64,000 bases of DNA from Ga0077555 sp963746315 (GCA_963746315.1 CAVVAR010000012.1:992001-1056000); one strand, 5' to 3'; positions 15,432 through 24,394 are shown, numbered from the stretch's first letter. Made by a program: numbers and translations. Notes: generated from the sequence alone by a model not told the origin.

Positions 15432-16802
15432 ATGCGCCTCGGCGACATGTGCCAACCGGCGTGGCTCGTCCATGCCTGGGCGGAGCTCGGCCAACGCGAG
15501 ATCGCGGGTCCGAGAAGCAATCCGCGGATCGATGACTACATCCGCAGGGCCGGGCATCCGAAGCTCGCGAACGAAGCAACCGCGTGGTGCGCGGCGTTCG
15601 TCGGTGCCTGTCTCGAACGGGCCGGCCTGCCGGGCACGGGCTCGCTGATGGCGCGCTCGTATCTGCGCTGGGGCGAGCCGGCGACGAATCCCGAGCCGGG
15701 CCTCGTCGCGGTGCTCTCGCGTGGAGCCGATCCTGCCTTCGGCCATGTCGGCTTCCTGGTAGGGTTGACGCGCGATCGCGTGATTTTGCTCGGCGGCAAT
15801 CAATCGGACGCCGTCACCGTCGAGGCTTTCGCGCGGGAGCGTCTGTTGGGCCTCAGAAGGCCCTCGGAGCCGGCACTGGTCTCGCCCGCGCCTGCCGCCG
15901 CCGACGCGCCGGCTTTCGCATGGTCCCTCGCCCGCATCCTCGAGCACGAAGGGGGCTACAGCGACGACGCGTTCGATCCCGGAGGTCCGACGAACAAGGG
16001 TGTGACGCTCGCGACCTACGCGGCTTTCGTCGGCGCGACCCTCGACCCGTCGTCACACGACCGGCTGAAGGCCGAGCTTCGCGCCATCCCCGACGAGATC
16101 GTGGCTCGCATCTATCGTGAGCGCTATTGGCGCGCCGCCCGGTGCCCCGAGCTGCCAGCGGCGCTGGCGCATTTCCATTTCGATGCCGCCGTGAACCAGG
16201 GTGTCGGTGGCGCCGCGCGCATGCTGCAGGAGGCGCTAGGCGTTGCGATCGACGGCGAGATCGGGCCGCTCACGCTGGCGGCCGCCCGGCACCAATCCGT
16301 GCGTGTGACGCTCCAGCGCTACGCCGACATCCGACGGCGGCGATACCGCGCACTCGGTCATTTCTGGCGCTTCGGGCGCGGCTGGCTCGTGCGCGTCGAC
16401 AAAACCCTGCGCCAGGCGTCGAGCCTTGAAGACAGCCCGATGGTCACGCCGAGCGCCGTTGCGCCGAGCCAGGAAACGTCACCACTCCTCCCCCAGAACG
16501 AGGTCAATACGATGCCCGATTCGCAGAGCTCCGCTGTCGCAACCTCCCAGCCTGTCGGCAAATGGTGGGGTAGCTCTCTCACCATCTGGGGTGCCCTGAT
16601 CACCGCTGCATCGACCGTGGCACCGACGGTCCTCTCGGCGTTCGGCCTTGATGTGCCAGGCGTGATGATCGAGCGCCTCGGCGGCGATATCCTCACCGTC
16701 GCCCAGGCGATTGCCGGTCTCGCTGGCACGATCATGACGATCGCTGGTCGGTCGCGGGCGGCTTTGCCGCTGGCCCGAAGGGCCGTCTCGCTCCGCGTCT
16801 GA
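15432..16802 (+). CDS. Fused lysis protein: TIGR02594 hydrolase, GH108 muramidase and holin-like tail
   Basis: The 456-residue product has three parts. Residues 1-150 match the TIGR02594 cell-wall hydrolase family (catalytic Cys C53 in TAWCAAFVGACLERAGLPGT, His in FGHVGF, and LLGGNQSDAV). Residues 160-330 are a glycoside hydrolase 108 muramidase with the catalytic Glu E173 in EHEGGYSDDAFDPGGPTNKG and its C-terminal peptidoglycan-binding part. Residues 361-456 carry two or three hydrophobic helices and a basic end, like a small holin. These three functions are usually separate genes. A well-placed internal start at 16512 may release the last part on its own. It follows the tail genes and probably frees particles from the producing cell. 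Confidence 0.88.
   Translation: MRLGDMCQPAWLVHAWAELGQREIAGPRSNPRIDDYIRRAGHPKLANEATAWCAAFVGACLERAGLPGTGSLMARSYLRWGEPATNPEPGLVAVLSRGADPAFGHVGFLVGLTRDRVILLGGNQSDAVTVEAFARERLLGLRRPSEPALVSPAPAAADAPAFAWSLARILEHEGGYSDDAFDPGGPTNKGVTLATYAAFVGATLDPSSHDRLKAELRAIPDEIVARIYRERYWRAARCPELPAALAHFHFDAAVNQGVGGAARMLQEALGVAIDGEIGPLTLAAARHQSVRVTLQRYADIRRRRYRALGHFWRFGRGWLVRVDKTLRQASSLEDSPMVTPSAVAPSQETSPLLPQNEVNTMPDSQSSAVATSQPVGKWWGSSLTIWGALITAASTVAPTVLSAFGLDVPGVMIERLGGDILTVAQAIAGLAGTIMTIAGRSRAALPLARRAVSLRV
16512..16802 (+). CDS. Possible independently started holin-like protein nested in the lysis gene
   Basis: An in-frame ATG at 16512 is preceded by GAGG at 16500-16503 with an eight-base gap, a good ribosome-binding site. 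Translation from it gives 96 residues: a polar start, then hydrophobic segments around SSLTIWGALITAASTVAPTVL and ILTVAQAIAGLAGTIMTIAG, and the basic end RSRAALPLARRAVSLRV. This is the size and layout of small phage holins. Whether it is made separately, only as part of the fusion, or in both forms cannot be read from sequence alone. Confidence 0.5.
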   Translation: MPDSQSSAVATSQPVGKWWGSSLTIWGALITAASTVAPTVLSAFGLDVPGVMIERLGGDILTVAQAIAGLAGTIMTIAGRSRAALPLARRAVSLRV

Positions 16803-16870
16803 GAGCGCTGCCGAGGCATTCATCGCGGGTTCAGTCCGGTGCTCCTATTGTATCGAGAGTGGAGCCCGCC

Positions 16871-17185
16871 ATGTCCCCCCGATTGCCCATCAGCCTCGCA
16901 TCACTGGGTCTTGTCGCAGCCATTGTAGCGATGCCGCTCGGCCGCGCGTCCGCCGAGGGCCGCTGTTACGGCGAGTGGTCGGATGCGGCCCCGATCGTCG
17001 CGCGGGAGAAGCTTCGGTCTGCGCGCGATGTCCAGGACATGGCCCGCGACGAGCTGGCGGGAGACGTGGTGCGCATCCTTCTGTGCGAGGGCGGGGAAGG
17101 CTTTGTATATCGTCTTGTTCTTCGACGTCTCGATGGACGTATCGGCACACTGACGGTCAACGCGAGGCCCGACCCGCGGCGATGA
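16871..17185 (+). CDS. Small periplasmic PepSY-like protein, FeuN candidate
   Basis: The 104-residue protein has a clear signal peptide (SLASLGLVAAIVAMPLGRASA) and a mature part of about 75 residues whose pattern (ARDELAGDVVRILL, then VYRLVLRRLDGRIGTLTV) looks like a single PepSY-type domain. It lies 122 bases upstream of feuP on the same strand. In Sinorhizobium a small periplasmic protein, FeuN, encoded at this place restrains the sensor FeuQ; the call rests on position and size rather than on recognised sequence identity. GTG 16859 is a possible earlier start, but ATG 16871 gives a normal signal peptide. Confidence 0.6.
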   Translation: MSPRLPISLASLGLVAAIVAMPLGRASAEGRCYGEWSDAAPIVAREKLRSARDVQDMARDELAGDVVRILLCEGGEGFVYRLVLRRLDGRIGTLTVNARPDPRR

Positions 17186-17267
17186 CATCGGGTCGAGACC
17201 ATCGCCTTTCCGCGCTTATTGCGCGTCGCGACAGCGCCAAGTTTTCCGGCTATAACCGTCAAGTTGC

Positions 17268-17285
17268 GGGGCGCAATCGCGCCCC
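17268..17285. promoter_or_regulatory. Hairpin in the feuP leader
   Basis: GGGGCGC (17268-17274) pairs perfectly with GCGCCCC (17279-17285) around AATC. It lies 22 bases before the TTG start of feuP, so in the mRNA it could end the upstream transcript partially or influence initiation at this weak start codon. No T-run follows. Confidence 0.4.
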
Positions 17286-17307
17286 TCGAACCCATGGGGC
17301 ATCTACC

Positions 17308-17979
17308 TTGCGCGTGCTCGTTGTCGAGGACGATCCGGATCTCAATCGCCAGCTCGTCGCCGCGCTGTCGGATGCCGGCTATGCGGTGGACAAGGCCATG
17401 GACGGTGAGGAAGCTTACTTCCTCGGCGAAACAGAGCCTTATGACGTCGTCGTGCTCGACATCGGGCTGCCCAAGATGGATGGCATCTCCGTGCTCGAGC
17501 AGTGGCGGCGGGCTGATCGGAACATGCACGTCATCATCCTCACGGCGCGCGACCGCTGGAGCGACAAGGTCGCGGGGATGGACGCGGGCGCCGACGACTA
17601 CGTGGCTAAGCCTTTCCATATGGAGGAATTGCTGGCCCGGATCCGGGCCCAGGTGCGCAGGGCGACGGGGCATGCCAGGGCTGAAATCGAGTGCGGGCCG
17701 CTGCGCCTCGACACGAAGACGGCGCGCGTGACGCTCGACGGTCAGCCCGTCAAGCTCACCTCGCACGAGTACCGGCTTCTCGCCTATCTGCTGCATCACA
17801 CGGGTCGCGTCGTTTCCCGTACGGAGCTGGTCGAGCATCTTTACGATCAGGATTTCGATCGCGACAGCAACACCATCGAGGTTTTCGTCGGACGGCTGCG
17901 GAAAAAAATCCCGCCCCACCTGATCAAGACTGTCCGGGGCCTCGGCTATCGTCTGTCGCCCGAGAAGGATGAAGCTTAA
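17308..17979 (+). CDS. feuP: FeuP-type response regulator (OmpR/PhoP family)
   Basis: The 223-residue protein has a receiver domain (acidic EDD near residue 7-9, phospho-acceptor Asp in VVVLDIGLPKMDG, Thr/Lys in ILTARDR and VAKPFHMEE) and a C-terminal winged helix (LTSHEYRLLAYLLHHTGRVV, NTIEVFVGRLRKKI). TTG 17308 is chosen because the family starts at LRVLVVEDD and no in-frame ATG is placed there; GGGG lies nine bases upstream. The gene overlaps the kinase start by 11 bases. The pairing and the following cytochrome c maturation genes match the rhizobial feuPQ locus, which responds to osmotic conditions and controls cyclic glucan export. Confidence 0.88.
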   Translation: MRVLVVEDDPDLNRQLVAALSDAGYAVDKAMDGEEAYFLGETEPYDVVVLDIGLPKMDGISVLEQWRRADRNMHVIILTARDRWSDKVAGMDAGADDYVAKPFHMEELLARIRAQVRRATGHARAEIECGPLRLDTKTARVTLDGQPVKLTSHEYRLLAYLLHHTGRVVSRTELVEHLYDQDFDRDSNTIEVFVGRLRKKIPPHLIKTVRGLGYRLSPEKDEA

Positions 17980-19351
17980 CTCGCTCGCATTCCGGCTTTT
18001 CCGCACCGCCGCTGTCTGGGCGGTGCTGGTACTGCCGTTGGCTGGCCTCGCGATCGACTGGGTTCACAGGCGCGATACCTATCAGAGCTTCGACGCTCGC
18101 CTCTCCCAATTGCTCACGCTAAACATTGCATTCTCCACCGACAAGGGTGGCCCCGAGCCCGGCATCCCGCGCAACGTCGGCGAGCCGCTGTTCGAGCTTG
18201 CGCACTCCGGCTGGTACTGGCAGATCACCCCGCTCGACAAGAGCCCCGGAAAGCGCCTCATCTCCACCTCGCTCGCCAGTGAGGCATTGCCACTTCCATC
18301 GAAGCTCGGCCTCGCTCCGGATCGCTACAACATCATCTGGCACGATACCCGGGGCCCAGTCGGCGAGCCGCTCCGCATCGCCGAGACCCTCTACAACTCC
18401 GGCGACGACGAAACCCCGCACTTCTACTCCTTCCTCGTTGCCGGCAACCTCGAGTTCGCCGAGACACGCGTGCGCGATTTCCGCGTGCCGCTCATCTTCG
18501 CCTTGGCGCTGGCTGGGCTGGGGCTGGTCCTCTCCACCTTCCTGCAGGTTCGCTATGGATTGCAGCCGCTGCGGACGGTCGAGCGGCGGCTTTCAGCCAT
18601 ACGTTCCGGCGAGGCGGAGCTACTCGAGGGGCAGGTGCCTGCCGAGATCGAGCCGCTGCAGACCGAGCTCAATGCCCTCATCCAGTCGAATCAGGACATC
18701 ATCGAACGGGCTCGGACGCAGGTTGGCAATCTCGCGCATGCGCTCAAGACGCCGCTTGCCGTGATCACCAACGAGGTGGGCGACGACGCCTCGCCGGCAG
18801 CCCGCAAGGTCGCTGAGCAGGCCACGGTCATGCGCGACCAGGTGTCCTACTATCTCGACCGCGCGCGCATGGTGGCGCGTGCCGAGGTGATCGGCCGCGT
18901 GACCGAGGCGCGACCCATCGCCGAGGCGATCGCGAGGGCCCTCGGGCGCATCAACCGGGACCGAAATCTCGAGATCACCGTCGATTGTGCTGCGGACGCG
19001 CGGTTCCAGGGCGAGAAGCAGGATCTCGAGGAAATGCTGGGAAATCTCGCCGACAACGCCTGCAAGTGGGCCACCTCACGGGTTCTCATCACCATTGTCA
19101 CGGAGCACCGCGTTGGCGAGCGTCACCCCCATCGGCTGCTGATCGCCGTCGACGATGACGGACCGGGCCTGACCCCCGAGCAACGCGCCCAAGGGATCAA
19201 ACGTGGGCGGCGCCTCGACGAGACGAAGCCTGGCTCCGGTCTCGGCCATTCGATCGTGGCCGATCTCGCCCAGTCCTATCGCGGGCATTTCCGCCTTGAG
19301 GAGGCCGCTCTCGGGGGCTTGAGCGCACGGCTCGATCTGCCTGCCGTGTGA
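17969..19351 (+). CDS. feuQ: FeuQ-type sensor histidine kinase
   Basis: The 460-residue kinase has two membrane helices (about residues 12-32 and 173-192) that enclose a periplasmic sensor domain of about 140 residues, then a HAMP-like linker. The phosphorylated His is in NLAHALKTPLAVI, followed by the ATP-binding boxes LGNLADNACKWA, VDDDGPGLTPEQ and KPGSGLGHSIV. It resembles the PhoQ/FeuQ class, and the HAxKTPL form of the H box is typical for it. It is co-transcribed with the overlapping regulator gene. Confidence 0.88.
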   Translation: MKLNSLAFRLFRTAAVWAVLVLPLAGLAIDWVHRRDTYQSFDARLSQLLTLNIAFSTDKGGPEPGIPRNVGEPLFELAHSGWYWQITPLDKSPGKRLISTSLASEALPLPSKLGLAPDRYNIIWHDTRGPVGEPLRIAETLYNSGDDETPHFYSFLVAGNLEFAETRVRDFRVPLIFALALAGLGLVLSTFLQVRYGLQPLRTVERRLSAIRSGEAELLEGQVPAEIEPLQTELNALIQSNQDIIERARTQVGNLAHALKTPLAVITNEVGDDASPAARKVAEQATVMRDQVSYYLDRARMVARAEVIGRVTEARPIAEAIARALGRINRDRNLEITVDCAADARFQGEKQDLEEMLGNLADNACKWATSRVLITIVTEHRVGERHPHRLLIAVDDDGPGLTPEQRAQGIKRGRRLDETKPGSGLGHSIVADLAQSYRGHFRLEEAALGGLSARLDLPAV

Positions 19352-19492
19352 CACCATGCGTGTCAGCGCATTGGCACAGTGTCGAAGTTTCGCCCGAATC
19401 GCGGCGGAATTTCGCGGCCGTGGGCGCGCTATTGGTCGGCAGCGGATATAGTGCCACGCGCGTCGCGGGGACCCTACCGAAAGGATACGACG

Positions 19493-19963
19493 ATGTGCCG
19501 GGCGCTGGGTGTGGCCGTGCTGGCCGTTTCGCTTGCGATGGCGGGCTGCGGGCCTGAAGGACCGACGAAATCGGATACCGGACTCGCGGTCGGCGCCGTC
19601 GCCGGCGGCATTATCGGCAGCGCTGCCGGGCGCGGTAACGGTCGAATCGCAGGCGCCATCGTCGGCTCGGTTCTCGGCGGCATCGTCGGCAGCGAGATCG
19701 GTCGCTCGATGGACGAGCAGGACCGCCGCCTTGCAGAGCGTGCCGAGTTCGATGCATTCGAGCGCGGTCCGTCCGGGCGTCCCGTCCGCTGGCAGAACCC
19801 CGACAACGGCCGCTACGGCGATGTCGTGCCAATGGAGCCCTATCGTCGCGGTGACGCCGACTGCCGCGACTACACGCATACGATCTACATCGATGGCCGG
19901 CCACAAGCGATGCGCGGGACGGCTTGCCGCAATTCCGACGGAACTTGGCGCAATGTCGGCTGA
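19493..19963 (+). CDS. Glycine-zipper outer-membrane lipoprotein
   Basis: The 156-residue protein starts with a lipoprotein signal whose lipobox ends in LAMAGC (C19 would be lipidated). Residues 28-80 form a glycine-zipper (GAVAGGIIGSAAGRGNGRI, GSVLGGIVGSEIGRSMDEQD), as in the 17-kDa surface antigen family. The C-terminal domain contains NPDNGRYGDVVP and DCRDYTHTIYIDGRPQAMRG, a pattern common in alphaproteobacterial envelope lipoproteins. Its exact role is unknown; it probably packs in the outer membrane or periplasm. The start ATG 19493 gives a normal-length signal. Confidence 0.85.
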   Translation: MCRALGVAVLAVSLAMAGCGPEGPTKSDTGLAVGAVAGGIIGSAAGRGNGRIAGAIVGSVLGGIVGSEIGRSMDEQDRRLAERAEFDAFERGPSGRPVRWQNPDNGRYGDVVPMEPYRRGDADCRDYTHTIYIDGRPQAMRGTACRNSDGTWRNVG

Positions 19964-20100
19964 GGCCGCCGCAGGCAATTATCCGTACTTCTGCCAATTA
20001 CGCGGCGTTGCGGCATTTGCGAGTTGTCAAGCTGGGCACCTTGCCACTCGGCTATAGCGTGCCTATTCAATCGCGAGGTCCATCGAGCCCGGGAACGTAA

Positions 20101-21303
20101 ATGTTGCTTTGGTTGGTCTTTGCGGTGATGTCGGCTGGCGTGGTCGTCGCGCTCCTGCATCCACTGCTGGCGCGTCGTTCGGGTGATGCCGCGGTAGCGG
20201 ACGGCACGGCTGCGGTTTATCGCGACCAGCTCGCCGAGATCGATACCGAGGCGGCGCGAGGGCTCATCGGTACGCAGGAAGCGGAGGCGGCACGCCGCGA
20301 GATCGCCCGCCGTCTGATCGCAAGCGTGCCTGCGGCCGATGGTGCAGCGCCAGGAGAGGCGGCCGGCTTGGCTTCGCCGGCTGGCTCGCGCTTGGCCCGA
20401 AGACTTGCTTTAGTGACTGGGGCTCTGGTGCCCATTCTCGGCTTGCTCGTTTATCTCCAGACGGGGACGCCAGGGTTGCCGTCGCAGCCGGTCGCTGCCC
20501 GACGTGAGGTTCCACCGGTCAACGCCGAGATGGCGAAGCTGATCAGTGCCGTGGAGAAGCGCCTCAAGGACAATCCCGACGATGGACGCGGTTGGGACGT
20601 GATCGCGCCGGTCTACCTTCGTCTGGCCCGCTACGGGGACGCAGCCCACGCCTACCGTCGCGCGAGCGCGTTGCTCGGGGACAGCGCGAAGCGATTGGCG
20701 GGGCTGGCCGAGGCGTCGATGCTCGCCGAGAACGGCCGCGTAACCGACGAGGCACGCGGCGCGCTGAAGAAGCTTCTGCAGCTCGAGCCTGGCCATGTGC
20801 AGGCGCGTTTCTGGCTGGCATTCGCAATGGAGCAGGATGGCCGCCTCGCGGAGGCCGTGGCCGACTACGATAAACTTCTGGCCGAAGCGCCGCCTGACGC
20901 GACATGGCGTCCGATGGTGGCAGAGAGAGCAGCAGCTGTACGGGGCGCGCTCGGCAGTGGGCAGGGCGCTCCTTCGGCTGACCGTGGACGCGAGCCGGCC
21001 AGGCCCGATGCAAGCGCTTCAGGTCCCGGTCCGAGTGCTGCCGACATGGCGGCGGCAGAGCGTATGAGCCCGGCCGACCGGCAGGCGATGATCGACGAAA
21101 TGGTCTCGGGATTGGCTCTGCGACTTGAGAAGGATGGGCGCGATCTCGCCGGCTGGCAGCGTCTCATTCGGGCCTTGACGGTGCTTGGCCGCAAGGACGA
21201 GGCGATCGCGGCCTTGGGACGAGCGCGCAAATCTCTCGCCGAGGAGCCGCAGGCGCTCGCCGCTCTGGCCGATCTGGCCAAAAGCCTCGGGCTCGGAACG
21301 TGA
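20101..21303 (+). CDS. ccmI: Cytochrome c maturation protein CcmI (CycH)
   Basis: The 400-residue protein has an N-terminal membrane helix (LLWLVFAVMSAGVVVALLHPL), a soluble loop with QLAEIDTEAARGLIGTQEAEAARREIARRL that is diagnostic of CcmI, a second helix near residues 100-120, and a long periplasmic TPR region (about residues 150-400, with two blocks separated by an Ala/Pro linker). CcmI delivers apocytochrome c to the haem ligation complex. It heads the ccmI-ccmE-ccmF-ccmH cluster, corresponding to cycHJKL of rhizobia. Confidence 0.93.
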   Translation: MLLWLVFAVMSAGVVVALLHPLLARRSGDAAVADGTAAVYRDQLAEIDTEAARGLIGTQEAEAARREIARRLIASVPAADGAAPGEAAGLASPAGSRLARRLALVTGALVPILGLLVYLQTGTPGLPSQPVAARREVPPVNAEMAKLISAVEKRLKDNPDDGRGWDVIAPVYLRLARYGDAAHAYRRASALLGDSAKRLAGLAEASMLAENGRVTDEARGALKKLLQLEPGHVQARFWLAFAMEQDGRLAEAVADYDKLLAEAPPDATWRPMVAERAAAVRGALGSGQGAPSADRGREPARPDASASGPGPSAADMAAAERMSPADRQAMIDEMVSGLALRLEKDGRDLAGWQRLIRALTVLGRKDEAIAALGRARKSLAEEPQALAALADLAKSLGLGT

Positions 21304-21322
21304 CGGGGAGTAGGCTGATACA

Positions 21323-21817
21323 ATGACCCGTAAGCAACGTCGCGTGGTCTTCATCGTCTCCGGCTTGGCCGTGCTCGGCGCCGCTGTCGGACTGGTGCTC
21401 TTTGCGCTGAGCGGCACCATCACGTATTTCCGCACGCCGAGCGATCTCGCGCAGAACCCGATCCCGGCAGGACAGCGGTTTCGTCTAGGGGGACTGGTTG
21501 CAGACGGGAGCGTCAAACGCGGGCAGAGCCTCGATGTCGAGTTTCAAGTGACCGACACGATCAAGGTCTTGCCGGTGGTGTATCGAGGCGTGCTTCCGGA
21601 TCTGTTCCGCGAGGGGCAGGGCGTCGTCGCCGAAGGCCGGCTCGATGCCGAAGGACGTTTTCGTGCCGACACGGTCCTCGCCAAGCATGACGAGAACTAC
21701 ATGCCGCCGGAGGTTGCGAAGTCTCTGAAGGAGAAGGGCGTGAAGCTGGGCGAAGGCGCCGTCCATCCGGCCGGTGCTAAGGCTGGCGAGACCGTGACGA
21801 CAGGCGACAGGAAGTAA
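21323..21817 (+). CDS. ccmE: Haem chaperone CcmE (CycJ)
   Basis: The 164-residue protein carries an N-terminal membrane anchor (VVFIVSGLAVLGAAVGLVLFAL) and a periplasmic OB-fold that carries haem to CcmF. The haem-binding His is in LAKHDENYMPPE, the HxxxY motif of the family; RLGGLVADGSV, FQVTD and PDLFREGQGVVAEG are further hallmarks. It starts 20 bases after ccmI and ends 63 bases before ccmF. Confidence 0.96.
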   Translation: MTRKQRRVVFIVSGLAVLGAAVGLVLFALSGTITYFRTPSDLAQNPIPAGQRFRLGGLVADGSVKRGQSLDVEFQVTDTIKVLPVVYRGVLPDLFREGQGVVAEGRLDAEGRFRADTVLAKHDENYMPPEVAKSLKEKGVKLGEGAVHPAGAKAGETVTTGDRK

Positions 21818-21880
21818 CAATCAGCCGGGTGGTGCGGCTTCCGCTGCATCACTCGCCAGACGAAGGTGCAGGCACCAGAC

Positions 21881-23861
21881 ATGACCGTCGAGATTGGACA
21901 CTTCGCCTTGATCCTCGCACTGCTGGTCTCGATCGTGCAGACTATCGTGCCTGCCTGGGGCGCACGGATCAAAGATGAGCGACTCATGGGCGTCGCGACG
22001 CCGGCCGCCGTTGCGACCTTCGCACTGGTGCTGATCTCGTTCCTGATGCTGACCGAGGCCTATGTCGCCAGTGACTTCTCGGTGGTCAACGTCGCGACCA
22101 ACTCGCATTCGGCGAAGCCGTTCATCTATCGAGTGTCCGGCGTTTGGGGCAACCATGAGGGTTCGATGCTCCTCTGGGTGCTGATCCTCGCTCTGTTCGG
22201 CCTCGCGGTGGCAGTGTTCGGCGGTTATCTGCCGCAATCTCTCAAGGCCAACGTCCTGTCGGTCCAGGGCTCCATCTCGCTGGCGTTTCTTCTGTTCATC
22301 CTCCTCACCTCGAACCCCTTCGAGCGTCTCGATCCGGCGCCGCTTGAAGGCCGCGGTCTCAACCCCATCCTTCAGGATCCAGCACTCGCGTTCCATCCGC
22401 CGTTCCTCTACGCGGGCTATGTCGGATTCTCGATGGCATTCTCGTTCGCCATTGCCGCCCTGATCGAGGGGCGCACCGACGCCGCCTGGGCACGCTGGGT
22501 GCGCCCGTGGACGCTTGCCGCCTGGATGTGCCTCACGCTGGGCATCGCGATGGGCTCGTGGTGGGCCTATTACGAGCTCGGCTGGGGCGGCTGGTGGTTC
22601 TGGGATCCGGTCGAGAATGCCAGCTTCATGCCATGGCTCGCAGGCACCGCGCTTTTGCATTCTGCGCTCGTCATGGAGAAACGCGAGTTGCTCAAGGTCT
22701 GGACGATCCTGCTCGCGATCCTCACGTTCTCGCTGTCGCTGATGGGCACCTTCCTGGTGCGCTCGGGGGTGCTCTCGTCTGTCCATGCTTTCGCTGTCGA
22801 CCCCGAGCGCGGCGTTTTCATTCTCGGCATCATGATGCTGTTCACCGGCGGTGGACTGGCGCTCTTCGCCGCCCGTGCCGGCGCCTTGAAGCAGGGAGGG
22901 ATCTTCTCCCCGATCTCTCGCGAAGGTGCGCTCGTGCTCAACAACGTCCTGCTCGCTACGGCGACCGGAACTGTGCTCATCGGCACGCTGTATCCACTCG
23001 CCCTCGAGGCCGTCACAGGGGCCAAGATCTCCGTCGGTGCCCCCTACTTCAATCTCACTTTTGGGCCATTGATGGTGCCACTTCTACTGGCGCTCCCCTT
23101 CGGCTCGTTCCTCGCTTGGAAGCGCGGTGACCTCACGGCAGCAGCCGAGCGTCTCATGCTCGCGGCCGGCATCGCGCTCGCCTGCGGGGCGATGGCCCTC
23201 GCTGTCGTGCAACGCGGGCCGTGGGCGGCTCCGCTCGGACTCGCACTTGGCGTTTGGGTCATGGCCGGAGCCGTGTCCGAGGTGCTGTCCCGGGCGCGGC
23301 TCGGACAGGCGGGCACGGCGGAGGTGCTGAGACGGTTGGCCAACCTGCCTCGCGCGGCCTGGGGGTCGGCTTTGGCCCATTTCGGTGTTGGCCTGATGGT
23401 GACGGGCATCGTTGGGACGACGGCTTGGCAAAGCGAGCAGATCGTCGCCATGAAGTCCGGTGAGAAGGCGGAGATTGCCGGCTACACGCTGGAATTCCGT
23501 GGAATAGAGTTCTGGGCGAGGACCCAACTACAGCGAGGAGGTCGGTAAACTCGTGGTCACGCGTGGCGGCCATCTGGTGACCGAATTGCAGCCATCGAAG
23601 CGGCTTTACGATGCACCACGCCAACCGACGACGGAGGCGGGCATTCACGTCGCGCTGGCCGGTGACCTTTACGCGATTCTGGGGGACGCCCAGGGCGATG
23701 GGGGCTATGCGGTGCGCCTCTACTTCAACCCGCTCGTGAGATTCATCTGGATCGGTGCGGTGCTGATGTTCCTCGGTGGTGCCGTCTCGCTGTCGGACCG
23801 GCGCCTGCGCGTCGGGGCACCACGTAAGGAACGAAAGCCCGTAGCGGTGGCAGCGGAGTGA
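21881..23861 (+). pseudogene. ccmF: ccmF (CycK) haem ligase gene with a single-base frameshift
   Basis: CcmF attaches haem to apocytochrome c. The first frame gives about 545 residues with all usual parts: many membrane helices, NSHSAKPFIYRVSGVWGNHEG, and the WWD region ELGWGGWWFWDPVENASFMP. It then reads off the family at 23510 and stops at 23548. The missing C-terminus continues in another frame, GPNYSEEVGKLVVTRGGHL through to 23861, with the last membrane helix FNPLVRFIWIGAVLMFLGG. Removing one T from the TT at 23510-23511 restores one frame of 659 residues, the normal family length. Because the rest is well conserved, a sequencing error or very recent mutation is likelier than old decay. 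Confidence 0.9.
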
Positions 23862-24388
23862 GGCGTGTGACGGACCATATCTTGCGCGCTTCGCATCGTT
23901 CGGCCCGCGGCCGCGCTTTCGGCTTGCTGACAGGAATGGCGCTCGCACTCCTTGCTGGCGCACCAGCAGGCGCTGTGCAGCCAGACGAAATTCTGTCCGA
24001 TCCCACGCTCGAGGCGCGGGCCCGAGGTCTTTCCGTTGGGTTGCGGTGCCTCGTCTGCCAGAACCAGTCCATCGACGATTCGAACGCCCCCCTGGCGCGT
24101 GACCTGCGGGTGCTGGTCCGCGAGCGGCTGAAGGCCGGCGACAGCGACAAGGCCGTTCTCGACTATGTTGTCCAACGGTACGGCGATTTCGTTCTGCTCC
24201 GTCCGCCGATCAACGCTGGCACAGTGCTCCTGTGGGTGGCTCCCTTGCTGCTACTCGCCGGGGCAGGCGCTCTTGCGGCGCGCCATTTGCACAGAAGTGT
24301 GCGCAGTGTCACGCCGGCCGGCAGCGAAGCACCGCTCTCGGCGGAGGAAGCCCGCCGGCTCGACGAGATCCTGAAGCAGCGTGAGTGA
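23858..24388 (+). CDS. ccmH: Cytochrome c maturation protein CcmH (CycL)
   Basis: The 176-residue protein has a signal/anchor near residues 20-40, the redox motif RCLVCQNQSIDDSNAPLARD that reduces apocytochrome c before haem attachment, the family segment YGDFVLLRPP, and a second membrane helix (VLLWVAPLLLLAGAGALAA). GTG 23858 overlaps the ccmF stop (GTGA); a second GTG nine bases later is also possible. It is the last gene of the cluster and runs toward a minus-strand protease gene only six bases away. Confidence 0.93.
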   Translation: MRRVTDHILRASHRSARGRAFGLLTGMALALLAGAPAGAVQPDEILSDPTLEARARGLSVGLRCLVCQNQSIDDSNAPLARDLRVLVRERLKAGDSDKAVLDYVVQRYGDFVLLRPPINAGTVLLWVAPLLLLAGAGALAARHLHRSVRSVTPAGSEAPLSAEEARRLDEILKQRE

Positions 24389-24394
24389 CCGCGC

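Noticed and set aside
15540..15575. GGGCATCCGAAGC in the lysis gene, similar to the right arm of the palindromic elements
   Set aside because: No matching left arm is present, and the sequence encodes part of the hydrolase domain, so it is probably chance similarity.
1..16802. Interpretation of the cluster as a standard integrated prophage
   Set aside because: No integrase, repressor, replication or attachment sequences are visible in the window, and the gene order and short tape measure fit a GTA. Sequence upstream of base 1 could still change this view.
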